A stretch of 64,000 bases of DNA from Carex sylvatica (taxonomy: Eukaryota > Streptophyta > Magnoliopsida > Poales > Cyperaceae), in the NCBI GenBank assembly GCA_964058845.1, contig CAXKVR010000044.1, positions 186,001 through 250,000 of the forward strand. Reading direction: 5' to 3'. Of the stretch, positions 22,501 to 33,064 are shown piece by piece. Positions within the stretch are counted from its first letter, which is position 1. Every line of letters begins with the position of its first letter. A model generated the notes under the pieces. It saw only the letters and a program-made list of their open reading frames with translations. It was not told where the DNA came from and did not search any database. Both the position numbers and the translations under genes were made by a program.

Positions 22501-24509
22501 GGGTGTTGTATTAGGGTTGTAAATACCCTATGATGGTGCCAACTGGAAACACTACAAGAGTGCTCCAAACACCATCAATTGGAGAGTATTATTTGGGTTG
22601 CAAATGCCCTATTATCTTGCCATATAGAGACACTACTTGAGTGCTCCAAACACCTTCAATTGGAGTGTTGTATTAGCTTTGTAAATGCCCTATTATCTTG
22701 CCATCTGGAGACACTACTAGGGTGCTCCAAACACCGTCAATTAGAGTGTTGTATTAGGGTTTTAAATACCCTATTTTCTTTCTATTTGGAGACACTACTA
22801 GGGTGCTCCAAACACCTTCAATTAGAGAGTTGAATTAGGGTTGTGAATGCCCTATTATCTTTCCATATAGAGATGCTACTAGAGTATTCCAAACACATAC
22901 AAAGGAGTATTATATTAGCGTTGTAAATGTACCATTATCTTGCCATATATAAACACTACTAGAGTGCTCCAAACACCATCAATTAAAGTATTTTATTTGG
23001 GTTGTAAATGCCCTATTATCTTGCCATCTAGAGACACTAGTTGAGTGCTTAAAACACATTCAATTGGAGTGTTGTATTAGGGTTGCAAATGTCCTATTAT
23101 CTTTCCATACAGAGACAGTACTACAGTGCTCCACAAACCATCAATTAGAGTTTGGTATTAGGGTTGTAAATGTGTTATTATCTTGCCATATAGAGATGCT
23201 ACTAGAGTGCTCCAAAAACCTTCAATTGGAGTGTTGTATTACCTTTGTAAATTCCATATTATCTTGCCATCTAGAGACACTACTTGAGTGCTCCAAACAC
23301 CTTTAATTAGAGTGTTGTATTAGGATGTAAATACCCTATTTTCTTGTCATTTGGAGAAAATACTAGGTGCTCCAAACCCCTTCAATTAGAGAGTTGAATT
23401 AGGGTTGTGAATGCACTATTATCTTGCCATATAGGGACACTACTACTGTGTTCCAAACACCTTCAATTGGGGTGTTGTATTAGGGTTGTAAATGCCCTAT
23501 TATCTTTCCATATAGGGAAGCTACTAGAGTATTCCAAACATTTACAAATGAGTGTAGGATTAACATTGTAAATGCACTATTTTCTTTCCTTATATAAACA
23601 CTACTAAAGTGCTCCAAATACCATCAATTAGTTTGTTTTCTTTAGGTTACAAATGCTCAACTATCTTGCCATATATAGATGCAGCGAGAGTGCTCCAAAC
23701 ACCTTCAATTGGAGTGTTGTATTAGGGTTGCAAATGACCTATTATCTTTCCATGTGGAGATACTACTATAGTGCTCCAAACTCCATCAATTGGAGTGTTG
23801 TATTAGGGTTGTAAATGTCCAATTATCTGACCAATTGGGGACACTACCAGAGTGCTGCAAAGTCCTTCAATTGGAGTGTTTTATTAGGGTTGTAAATGCC
23901 CTATTATCTTGCCATCTGGAGACACTACTAGAGTGCTCCAAATACCTTGAATTAGAGTGTTGTATTAGGGTTGTAAATGCCCTATTATCTTTCTATCTAG
24001 AGACACTACTACAGTGCTCCAAACATTTTGAATTAGAGTGTTGTACTGTGGCTGTAAATACCCTATGATCTTGCCATATCGGGACACTACTAGAGTGCTC
24101 CAAACACATTCAATTAGGGTGTTGTATAGGGTTGTAAATGCCCTATTATCTTTCCATTCAGAGATGCTACAAGAATATTCCTAACACCTATAATTGGAGT
24201 GTTGTATTAGCGTTGTAAATGCACTATTATCTTTCCATATATAAACACTACTAGAGTGCTCCAAACACAATCAATTAGAGTATTTTATTAGGGTTGTAAA
24301 TGCCTTATTATCTTGCAAAATAGAGACTCTACTAGTTTTCTCCAAACATCTTCAATTGGACAATTGTCTTAGGGTTGTAAATGCCCTATTATCTTGCCAT
24401 CTAAATACACTACTAGAGTGCACCAAACAACTTCAATTGGAGTGTTGTATTAGGGTTGTAAATGCACTATTATCTTGCCATCTTGAGACACTACTAGAGT
24501 GCTTCAAAC
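19511..24509. repeat. 81-bp satellite array, block 1 (about 62 monomers)
   Basis: A monomer containing GCCCTATTATCTTGCCATCT and CTCCAAACACCTTCAATTGG repeats every 81 bp (for example starts at 20258, 20339 and 20420). Because 81 is a multiple of three, frames stay open over several monomers and give false 27-residue repeat proteins. Variant monomers recur in blocks. The motif with AAACACAATCAATTGTA recurs at about 19528 and 20420 (~11 monomers), and the CAATCGGAGTG/GTGCACCATTATC pair recurs near 20075, 21283 and 22414 (~14-15 monomers), indicating higher-order homogenisation. Confidence 0.93.
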
Positions 24510-25656
24510 TGTTATACTAAGTGCACCACTAATTACTCTAAAAAACTGAAAATAATTGCAATTAAAAGTAAATAGATGTGTTTAGAGAAATTTGACACGG
24601 AGTTTGACAAATCAAAGGCCTACGTCTCCGGGGCATCGCAACCTCTTCTAGGTGTGCCTTTCTATACCTAACGAGAAAGGATTACAACTTGTGAACTGGT
24701 GAGCCCTTACAAGACCTTCGGGATGTCACACGGCCAACTCAAAGAGAGAACAAGGTCTCAAGTTTAGAATCTCAAGAGAAACACTCTAAATCTCACTCTA
24801 ACCTAATCTAACTCAAGATTAGTGAAGTGTATTTGAGGTTATTTGAGAGATATTGAAGTTTTAAGCTCAATCAACAATGGAGGAACCAAGCTCACAAAAA
24901 AATCACTTTTTAGAAAGTTAGGGTCGACTGCGATAAGTGGGGAAGAGACCCCTCTGCTCTATTTATAGAGACAGCTTCAGAAAGAGCAATTTGACTTAAA
25001 ACGTTACCAACGTTTTATAAAACATTACAATATTTTATTTCAAAATTCAAATTAGATTTTCTTTTTCTACGATTAATCAAATCGTTACCAACGATTGTAA
25101 AATGTTATGTAATATTTTGCATTGTAAAAACTTGATCAAAAACAGAAATTTCTGAAGCTTGGATTTAATTAAAATGTTACAACTTTTGTCAAACGTTACA
25201 ACACTGATTTAATTAAATCGTTGTAACGATTGTCAAATGTTACCAACGTTTGTAATTCAATATGAGTTTATTCTAACTGTGCTTCAGCATTTCTAACAGG
25301 CTGAAATCGTTATAACGTTTTACAAACGTTAACAACATTTTAAATTCCTTCTGAGTTTGATCAAGTTATTAATTAAGTGTTTCTGACAGGCTGAAAATAT
25401 TACAATGTTTTACAAATGTTACCAACGTTTATCCCTGTTTAAACAACATCAAACTAACTTTACCAAGTTTAAGATTTAACAATTTGTATTCTTGATAAGT
25501 GTCTTCATGATTTCTTTAGTTCAAGTATTTCATATTACAATTTCATTTGATTTGAACCTGCATATCTTTCAAAAATAGAATAAATCGTAAAATTCAATAA
25601 TTGTATGTTTTTGCAAATTAGTTAAACAGACGAAAAAAATTATTGCTATAACAACA
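24510..25656 (-). mobile_element. Solo LTR G (1147 bp) inside the satellite
   Basis: The insert starts TGTTATACTAAG and ends GCTATAACAACA, is flanked by CAAAC at 24505-24509 and 25657-25661, and precisely splits one satellite monomer. No PBS, ORF or second LTR is present, so this is a solo LTR left by LTR-LTR recombination. A TATA box (CTATAAATAG on the minus strand, about 24957-24966) suggests minus orientation. It contains repeated AACGTTACCAACGTT-type palindromes between about 25000 and 25440. Termini of this type are common in Ty1/copia LTRs, but the lineage is not proven. Confidence 0.87.
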
Positions 25657-26596
25657 CAAACACCTTCAATTGGAGTGTTTTATTAGGGTTGCAAATGCCC
25701 TATTATCTTGCCATATAGAGACGCTACGAGAGCGCTCCAAACACCTTCAATTGAAGTGTTTTATTAGGGTTGCAAATCCCCTATTATCTTGTCATTTAGA
25801 GACACTACTAGAGTGGGCCAAACACATTCAATTGGAGTATCGTATTAGGGTTATAAATGCCCTATTATCTTGTCATGTGGAGACACTACTATAGTGCTCC
25901 AAACACATTCAATTGGAGTGTTGTATTAGAATTGCAAATGCCCTATTATCTTTCCATATAGAGATGCTACAAGAGTGCTCCAAACACTATCAATTGGAGT
26001 GTTTTATTAGGGTTGTAAATGCTCTATTATCTTGCCAGCTGGAGACACTACTAGAGTGTTCCAAACGCCATCAATAAGGGCATTGTATTAGGATTGTAAA
26101 TGCTATATTATCTTGCCATACAGAGACACTACTTGAATGTTCCAAACACCTTCAATTTGAGTGTTGTATTAGGGTTGTAAATGTCCTATTATATTGCCAT
26201 ATAGAGATGCTACTAGAATGCTCCAAACACCATCAATTGGAGTGTTGAATTAGGGTTGAAAATGTCATATTATCTTGTCATCTGGAGACACTACTAGAAT
26301 GTTCCAAACACCATCAATGGGTGTGTTGTATTAGGGTTGTAAATACCCTATTATCTTGTCATCTGGAGACACTACTAGACTGCTCCAAACACCTTCAATT
26401 AGAGTGTTGTATTAGGATTGTAAATGTCATATTATCTTGCCATATTGGGACACTACTTGAGTGCTTCTAATATCTTTAATTGGAGTGTTGTATTAGGGTT
26501 ATAAATGCCCTATTATATTGCCATATAGAGATGCTACTCGAGTGCTCCAAACACAATCAATTGGAGTGTTATATTTGGGTTAGAAATGCCCTATTA
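25657..26596. repeat. 81-bp satellite array, block 2 (about 11-12 monomers)
   Basis: The same 81-bp monomer continues after solo LTR G. Removing the LTR and one CAAAC joins the two blocks in register. The array stops abruptly at about 26596, where copia gag-like sequence begins. Confidence 0.92.
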
Positions 26597-26978
26597 CCAT
26601 CTTAGACCCAAAAAATGGAAAGAAAATGATCAAAATCAAAATTTTGAAAAAAATAGTGAGAAAAATAGAAGTTTTGTTGCTTTTGTTGAAGAGAAAGGGT
26701 TTGATGGGCTAGTGGGTTCATTTGGAAATGGATTCGGACCCAATAACACTAGCCAAACTACTAATGGATTCAATTACCACCCTGGAGGACCCAATAAGGA
26801 GACCCCCAATGGACCCTCTATTCCAGGCGCTGGCGGGTCACTCTGGAACAAGTCAGGCTCTGGCAGGTCACTCTGGAACAGGTCGGGCGCTGGCGGGTCA
26901 CTCTGGAATGGGTCGAGCGCTAGCGGGTCATCCTGGAACGGGTCAAAGGTTAATTTTGGCGCAAATGGGTCATTTTGA
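26586..26978 (+). pseudogene. Copia gag-region remnant with 30-bp minisatellite
   Basis: An open frame of 130 residues starts in the last satellite bases and continues into copia sequence rich in Asn, Gly and Lys. At about 26826-26945 a 30-bp unit repeats four times, encoding GAGGSLWN-x-S decapeptides. The frame has no zinc knuckle and no proper start, so it is a remnant. The first residues come from satellite and are not part of the original gag. Confidence 0.6.
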
Positions 26979-26999
26979 AGCGGGTAAAGTCCTAGAGAT

Positions 27000-27643
27000 C
27001 AAATGCAGCACTATTTTTAGTAGTTTTATGCAATGATGAACAATAAGAACACTCCTAGCATATGTGGTATTGCTTCTAATTATTATAGATTGTGGTACAA
27101 CAGATCATATGTTTGGGAATAAATGTTGTAATTCTGGACTAGGAAATTGGGGTCAAGATTGGTGAAGAATTTCTAAAAAAATGGACATTATCTTTTGAAC
27201 TCCGAATTAAATTTCTGTGCTTCTGCAAAAGTCGTTAATTCTGATCTTTGGCACAAGAGACTTGGACATCCTTCCGACAATATTTTAAATAGTATTTTAG
27301 ATTTTAAATATTTAAATTATACTAATTGTGAAATTTACAAGTTAGCAAAATAAACAAAGCTTCCTTTTTTTTCTCTTTCTATTAGCAAAAGTAAAGCTCA
27401 TTTTGATTTAGTACATTCTGATGTATGGGGGACTGGCTCCAATAGAATCATCTAAACATGAAGTATTTGATTGTTTTTATGAATTTTTATGTCTCATAGA
27501 AATACAATTGAATGCAAAATTAAAAAATTTTAGATCAGATAATGGAACCGAATTTATAAATAGAAAGTTTTCAAGTCTCTTTAGAGAAAAATGTATTATA
27601 CATCAAACAACTTGTATAAATACTCCCAAACAAAATAGTTTAT
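27000..27643 (+). pseudogene. Copia protease end, GAG-pre-integrase and integrase (5' part)
   Basis: Fragments in shifted frames show IDCGTTDHM (about 27085; Cys-Gly-Thr replaces the usual Ser-Gly-Ala), LWHKRLGHPS (about 27247), HFDLVHSDVWG (about 27400) and the integrase core FRSDNGTEF (about 27530-27557). Stops and frameshifts separate them. The sequence breaks after PKQNS at the solo LTR F insertion. Confidence 0.82.
27639..27643. repeat. Target duplication (left) of solo LTR F
   Basis: TTTAT precedes LTR F, and TGTAT at 29535-29539 follows it. They match at 4 of 5 positions, consistent with one later substitution. The copia integrase frame continues across the removed insert. Confidence 0.65.
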
Positions 27644-29244
27644 TGATAACGCCAAGACATATAGCGAAAATTACTATTTTTTAGTACAAAAAATGGCGAA
27701 AAAGCATATGCAATGTACCCATTTTTTCTAAATTATTCACCGCAAACTTGTTTTTAGGCTATTTTGGCAAGTTTTGGAGAAAGTTGCGAATTTAGGCTGA
27801 AAACGGAGCAAAAAAGTCATATTTAGGCTGATTCTGAAGAAGGCGTCAAAATAGGACAACACATAGAGTATGCAAACACCTCACATGAAGTGCATAACAT
27901 TCAACATGGTGAAATTCACTGAAATTTGGCTAAGTACAGTACCCTGCGGCCTCAGCTATGTTGCATGCGGCATAAATTCCTATGCCGCAAAGGCACACAG
28001 ATTGAATCTGTGGACTGTCTAATTTGGATTAAATCTCAGTCGTTGGACATCAACCTTCTAGAATGACACGTTTCCAGATGTGGCAGGCCTTGCCTCGCCT
28101 TGAAGTCTAAGTTTAGCGCTCTAAATATATAATTTTATGCTATATTTGGCACCCATGATCTGCCATGATCTCCATGTTCTCCATGACTCTTTACCCTAGG
28201 CTAGGCTATATAAACCCCTATTGTAATAGGAATTAGTGTCCATGTTTTAGTTGTGTAAGTCCATAGTTTAGAGCAGAATATTGAGTGAAATATTTGGAGT
28301 CATGGAGAAGAAGAGGCACTCGAAGTCCAAGGTGGAAGAAGAATGAGTCTTCTAAGGAAGAGGTGTCTAGGTTCTGAGTTATGTCTTTCTTTTATTACTC
28401 CTTTTATTTTGTCATGGCTTTGGGTAGCTAAGCTCCTCCTCTCTAGGAATGGATGTAATAAATTCTAATTGCTATTTACTATAATATTTATTTTTCTTTA
28501 TGTCTATTTGAGATTTCGTTATACTTAGAATGCTATTGAAATACGTCCTTGTATACATAGTTCTGTCTATAGATGGTCCACTGTCTTCCACATACCAATA
28601 GGTGTTATAAGTCGTTGTACCTCGGTGTGAGAGGGGTACATGTAAGTACTATAAACACTTCGGCTAACAAGACCTGGCCGCAGTTCAAAGGCTAGGGATC
28701 GAACCCAGTGGGCTCCCTTGGCAGGATATAGATTAGATAGCATCTCGAGGTTTAATTAGGAATTTATTTTATTACTTGTAATGAATAGGGTTTAGGGTTA
28801 TTACTTAGCGAGTAATAGGGGAATATAATTAATTAGATTGGTGTGAGTGGTTTAATTACATTATATCCTGTGATAATTAGAATTGTCCCCCACAAGCTGG
28901 CATTAGAACCGGAGAATCTTTCAAATATGCATAGAATTGAACCCAAGTAATCCGTGGGGAATAATAGTACCGATATGTGGTTCTGCTCTGCGGGGTAGTC
29001 TATATCGCAGAAGGCCATAGGCGAGGCCATATGTGGTAGTGACAGTGCCGTATACAGATAGACATGAGTATCATAAATATTGTATTGAGTTAATTAGAAG
29101 GAATTCGTCTAAAACCCTAGAGGCTCCCTAAACTTGGTTTACAGCAATTAGCATCTCCACCTATAAATTCGCCAGAGTAAACTGTAAAATCATCCTGTTC
29201 CATTATTATTATTATTATTATTATTATTGTTATTATTGTTATTA

Positions 29245-29312
<68 letters not shown>

Positions 29313-29534
29313 TATTTATTTATTTTAATTAGTATTGACGCAACCCAAACAAACCCGAAGAACATAGACTAGTATTATTGTTGTTAAACTACTAAGATCT
29401 ATCTCTGTGGATCGACACCCGACACTACTACACAGTATGATTGTGCGCTTGTAATCCGACAGAATTACATTAGGGTAACTAAGTATATATTTATATATAT
29501 ACTAAAAGTTAGTAGTACTTATTTAGAGTCATCA
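27644..29534 (+). mobile_element. Solo LTR F (1891 bp) inside the copia integrase
   Basis: It begins TGATAACGCC and ends GAGTCATCA, giving TGAT/ATCA ends. It carries TATATAAA at 28207-28214 and a TTA/TTG microsatellite at about 29203-29312. Near its end it has a block (GGATCGACACCCGACACTAC) similar to Athila/Tat LTR ends. No coding region or PBS follows. A second copy in opposite orientation lies at 58338-60619. The palindromic GCATGCGGCATAAA / TATGCCGC region at about 27975-28000 corresponds to a better preserved version in the second copy. Confidence 0.85.
29203..29312. repeat. TTA/TTG microsatellite in LTR F
   Basis: About 110 bp of (TTA)n with TTG interruptions. The homologous position in the other copy (58541-58609) holds a shorter pure AAT tract. 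Confidence 0.9.
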
Positions 29535-31801
29535 TGTATCGAAAAGGAAAAATAGATATTTATTAGAAATGACACGATCTTTATTATTTCAAAATAATGT
29601 TCCTAAAATTTATTGGTCGGATGCCGTACTTTGTGCCATTCATTTAATCAATAGATTACCTAGTGTTAATTTATAAAACAAAAGTCCATTAGAAATTCTT
29701 TATCAACAAAAAATCACTTATGACCATATGAGAGTATTTGGTTGTACAAGTTTTGTACATATAAAAAGAAATGACAAGCTTGATTTTATATCACAAAAAA
29801 CTATTTTCTTAGGATATTCATATTATAAAAAGGGCTATAAATATTATGATCCAATTAATAAGAAATTATATCTTTGTAGAAACGTTTCTTTTTTGAAAAT
29901 GAACCATATTTCAAAGAAAAAGAAATACTTCATCAACTATATTTAAATAATCAAAATGACAATATAGTTTTGTCTTACTTAGATGATTTGAGTTTTATTC
30001 CTAAAAATAATCATCAAGTTGAAAATAATCAAGAAAGTGAAACTAATGATGATATAAATGAAAATGAAACAAAAAAAAATTATCGATTAGAAGAATATCA
30101 TCTAGAGAATGACAACCATCAACTAGACTTAGAGAATATGTGACATATTCGGTGCAATACCCAATTGAATATTTTGTTTCATATGACAATATCTCAACCG
30201 AGTATCATACATTTCTCACCAGTATTGAAAAAGTATTAGAACCAAAAAATTACCAAGAAGCAATTAAAAGTCCAGTATAGTGTAAGGCTATGGATGAAGA
30301 ATTAAAAACCTTAGAACAAAATGAAACTTGAAAAATTATTTTCCTACCAAAAAAATAAAAAACCAGTTGGTTGTAAATGGGTGTATAAAACCAAATACAA
30401 TAGTGATGGAACCATCGAAAGGGATAAAGCAAAACTTATAGCTAAATGATTTATCCAAACCTATGGATAGACTATAACGAAACCTTTGCACCGGTTATAA
30501 AAATGAATACCGTAAGAATTTTATTTTCTACTGCCGTGAACAATGGCTGGGACCTCTACCAAATGGATGTTAAAAATATATTTTTTCAAGGAACACTTGA
30601 AGAAGAGGTGTATATGACATTACCACCTGGCCATAAATTAGAAACTAATTCTAACTTGGCTTGTAGGCTTAAATAATCAATTTATAGATTGAAGTAATCT
30701 CCACGGGCATGGTATAGCAAGCTTAGCTCATATTTAATTTCTTATAATTTTAAAATCAGTAATGCCGATCATTATTTATTTACAAAATATGACGGTTACA
30801 ATACTACTCTTATTTTAGTATATGTAGATGGCATCATAATTACCAGAAATAATTTCGAGCAAATTCAAAACATTAAGGAACAACTCAAGGAAAAATTTGA
30901 CATAAAAAATTTAGGATACCTTAAATATTTTTTAGGAATAGAGGTAGCCACTTTGGATAAAAGACTTTTTATTTGTCAAAGAAAATATACACTTGATTTG
31001 TTAAAAGAAACCGATAAATTAGGATATAAACCGGCCTCTACCCCGATTGACAACAAATACAAATTAAATAGTGAAGATGGTGAACCTTTAAAAGACATAA
31101 ATCAATTCCAATGACTTGTAGGAAAATTGATATACCTAACGGTTACACGTCCGGATATTTCTTTTTTCGTAAGTCAAATTAGTAAATTCATGTACTCACC
31201 AAGAACACCACATTTAGAAGCCGTAAATAGAATTTTGAGATTTTTAAAAAGTAATACCGGCAAAGGTATTTGGATGAAAAATAATAATTCTAATGATATA
31301 TGTAGCTATTCCGATGCAGATTGGGCCGGAAGCTTTGATAGAAAATTGACGATCGGTTTTTGCACATTTGTAGGCGGAAATCTAGTCACATGAAAAAACA
31401 AGAAACAAAATATTGTAGCACGATCAAGCGCCGAAGCCGAATATCGTGCTATGGCATCAACCGCAAGTGAATTAACTTGGATAAAACAACTCCTATTAGA
31501 CATGAAATTTAGAACTTAAGCTCTAATGAATATATATTGCGACAACAATTCAGCACGACACATAGCTTTTAATCCCGTGTTTCATGAATGCACAAAGCAT
31601 ATAGAATTAGATTGCCACTTTGTTAGAGAAAAAGTTCAAGCAAAAGAAATTGAAACACCATACGTAAAAAGTGAAGATCAACTCGCGGATGTCTTCACTA
31701 AAGGCTTGGATCCAGGTTCATTTGAAAAAATTACAAGCAAGTTAGGATTGTACGATATTTACATTCCTAGCTTGAGGGGAGTGTTGAAAATAAGTGACTA
31801 A
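29535..31801 (+). pseudogene. Copia integrase end, RT and RNase H
   Basis: The integrase frame resumes with IERKNRYLLEMTRSLL and RVFGCTSFVH. RT follows (KWVYKTKYNSDG at about 30375, YNETFAPVIKMNTVR at about 30468, QMDVKN at about 30560, YVDGIIIT at about 30820), then RNase H (SDADWAGS at about 31313, [14 protein letters not shown] at about 31425, [10 protein letters not shown] at about 31538, [12 protein letters not shown] at about 31600). Stops occur at several positions (about 30447, 30674, 31112, 31392 and 31517). The second catalytic Asp of RT is Gly. Confidence 0.87.
31770..31781 (+). promoter_or_regulatory. Polypurine tract of the copia element
   Basis: GCTTGAGGGGAG lies directly before the TG of the 3' LTR. 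This is the usual primer site for plus-strand synthesis. Confidence 0.75.
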
Positions 31802-32036
31802 TTATTATTATAAGGGCTAGTTTAGGAAGTTGTGTATAACGGCTAACTTAGAAAGTTGTGTATTGTAATAAATAAATTAGGAGATAGAAGCTAGTGGTAG
31901 TAGTTGGTAGTTGTAATTAATATGCAACGGCTAATTTTTAAATTCTTCTATAAATAGAAATACATGTAAAGCTAAAAAAAATATTGTAATAATAAAATTA
32001 TTTTCTTACATCTATTCTCTATTACAAATTCTAACA
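31782..32036 (+). repeat. 3' LTR of the copia element (255 bp)
   Basis: It starts TGTTGAAAATAAG after the polypurine tract and ends TTCTAACA, with TGTT...AACA ends. TTCTATAAATAG at about 31951-31962 is a good TATA box. The matching 5' LTR is not present in the window. Confidence 0.82.
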
Positions 32037-32537
32037 CATAATTCCTTATGATTGCATAGATAAATTAAGAACAATAGACTATCCCAATCAAAGAATTAGT
32101 GAGCATGTTACTTTATTTTGGAGTAATTAAGCTTTTTTGGCTGAAACTCCTAAGTCTTGCCTTACGCACGTTCTTCTTGTTTTAATTTTTTTTTTATTAT
32201 ATGTTAGCTCCTGTTTATTCTGTAGTTACTATCAGTTGTTAAAAATTGATTAGTAAATTCCTCGTTCGGTTTTTAGATATAATATATTTTGCTAATTTTT
32301 ATTTCATGGGACAACTTTAGTGTTCTCATACTGATTTTTAATCACCAACGGCTCATTACACATGGATAAGAGGAATTATTGTAATATTAGTGTGTAAATT
32401 AAGATGGCGGGTGGCACGAAAATGAATCATCCGTGTATGAATGTTTACACACTGATACTTACTAAAAATCCATGTATGATTATTCCGAAACACAAATGAA
32501 TGTGCAAGAATCGATTATCAAAAACTTCCGGTCCAAT
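32037..32537. other. Non-coding DNA between copia LTR and CACTA element
   Basis: AT-rich, with no ORF. Around 32345-32490 a few loose repeats of ACACATGGAT / ATCCGTGTATG type occur, possibly a worn class II remnant. Nothing firm can be assigned. Confidence 0.5.
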
Positions 32538-32540
32538 ATT

Positions 32541-32565
32541 CACTAGTGGAAAATATAGAATCAGG
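32541..32565 (+). repeat. CACTA left terminal inverted repeat
   Basis: CACTAGTGGAAAATATAGAA and the next five bases pair with 54177-54201 with one mismatch. The CACTA start is diagnostic of the superfamily. Confidence 0.95.
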
Positions 32566-33050
32566 ATCGGTTATATACACATATTAGTATCGGAATACAA
32601 TCGATCCTAATGAAGGCGATACAGATAGTACCACAATCTGGATCGGTTAAATAACCGATCTAGATAAGAGACTATCTGGATCGGTTTTAAAAGGAACCGA
32701 TCCAGATATTTATTTTCTGAATTTAATTTTTAAAAACTTGTTAATATACATCTGGATCGGTTGTATAATAGTGAACCGATCTAGATAACTAACTATCCGG
32801 ATCGGTTCCCTATTATACAACCGATCCAGATGTATATTAACAAGTTTTTAAAAATTAAATTCAGAAAATAAATATCTGGATCGGTTCTATTTAAAAACGA
32901 TCTAGATAACAGACTATCTGGATCGGTTCTTAATCTAGAAACCGATCCAGATAGTTATTTTTAATTATTTTTTAATTTTTTAAATTCAGATTATTGACTA
33001 TCTGGATCGGTTCTTAGCTTAAGAACCGATCCAGATAGTCAAATTGAATA
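32566..33050. repeat. CACTA left subterminal repeat array with long hairpin
   Basis: About a dozen copies of CTGGATCGGTT or its complement AACCGATCCAG occur, mostly as facing pairs. 32693-32887 is one long inverted repeat with arms of about 85-90 bp around a ~20-bp centre. In En/Spm, subterminal repeats of this kind bind the element-encoded TnpA. Confidence 0.9.
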
Positions 33051-33064
33051 ATTTTTTTTTTTTA

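Larger units (their letters stand above)
26597..32036 (+). mobile_element. Decayed Ty1/copia element, 5' truncated
   Basis: The order gag-like tail, protease-like IIDCGTTDHM, GAG-pre-integrase (DLWHKRLGHPS), integrase, RT, RNase H and 3' LTR is the copia order. Gag N-terminus, PBS and 5' LTR are absent, and the sequence begins directly at the satellite boundary. Integrase is split by solo LTR F (27644-29534). Many stops and the RT box YVDG (normally YVDD) show it is dead. Confidence 0.9.

Noticed and set aside
19303..24068. Many open frames of 60-100 codons with repeated 27-residue units
   Set aside because: They are read-through of the 81-bp satellite (27 codons per monomer) in several frames at once, with no start context and frequent stops. 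They are not repeat proteins.
32345..32490. Loose ACACATGGAT/ATCCGTGTATG repeats before the CACTA
   Set aside because: Too few and too diverged to assign to an element.
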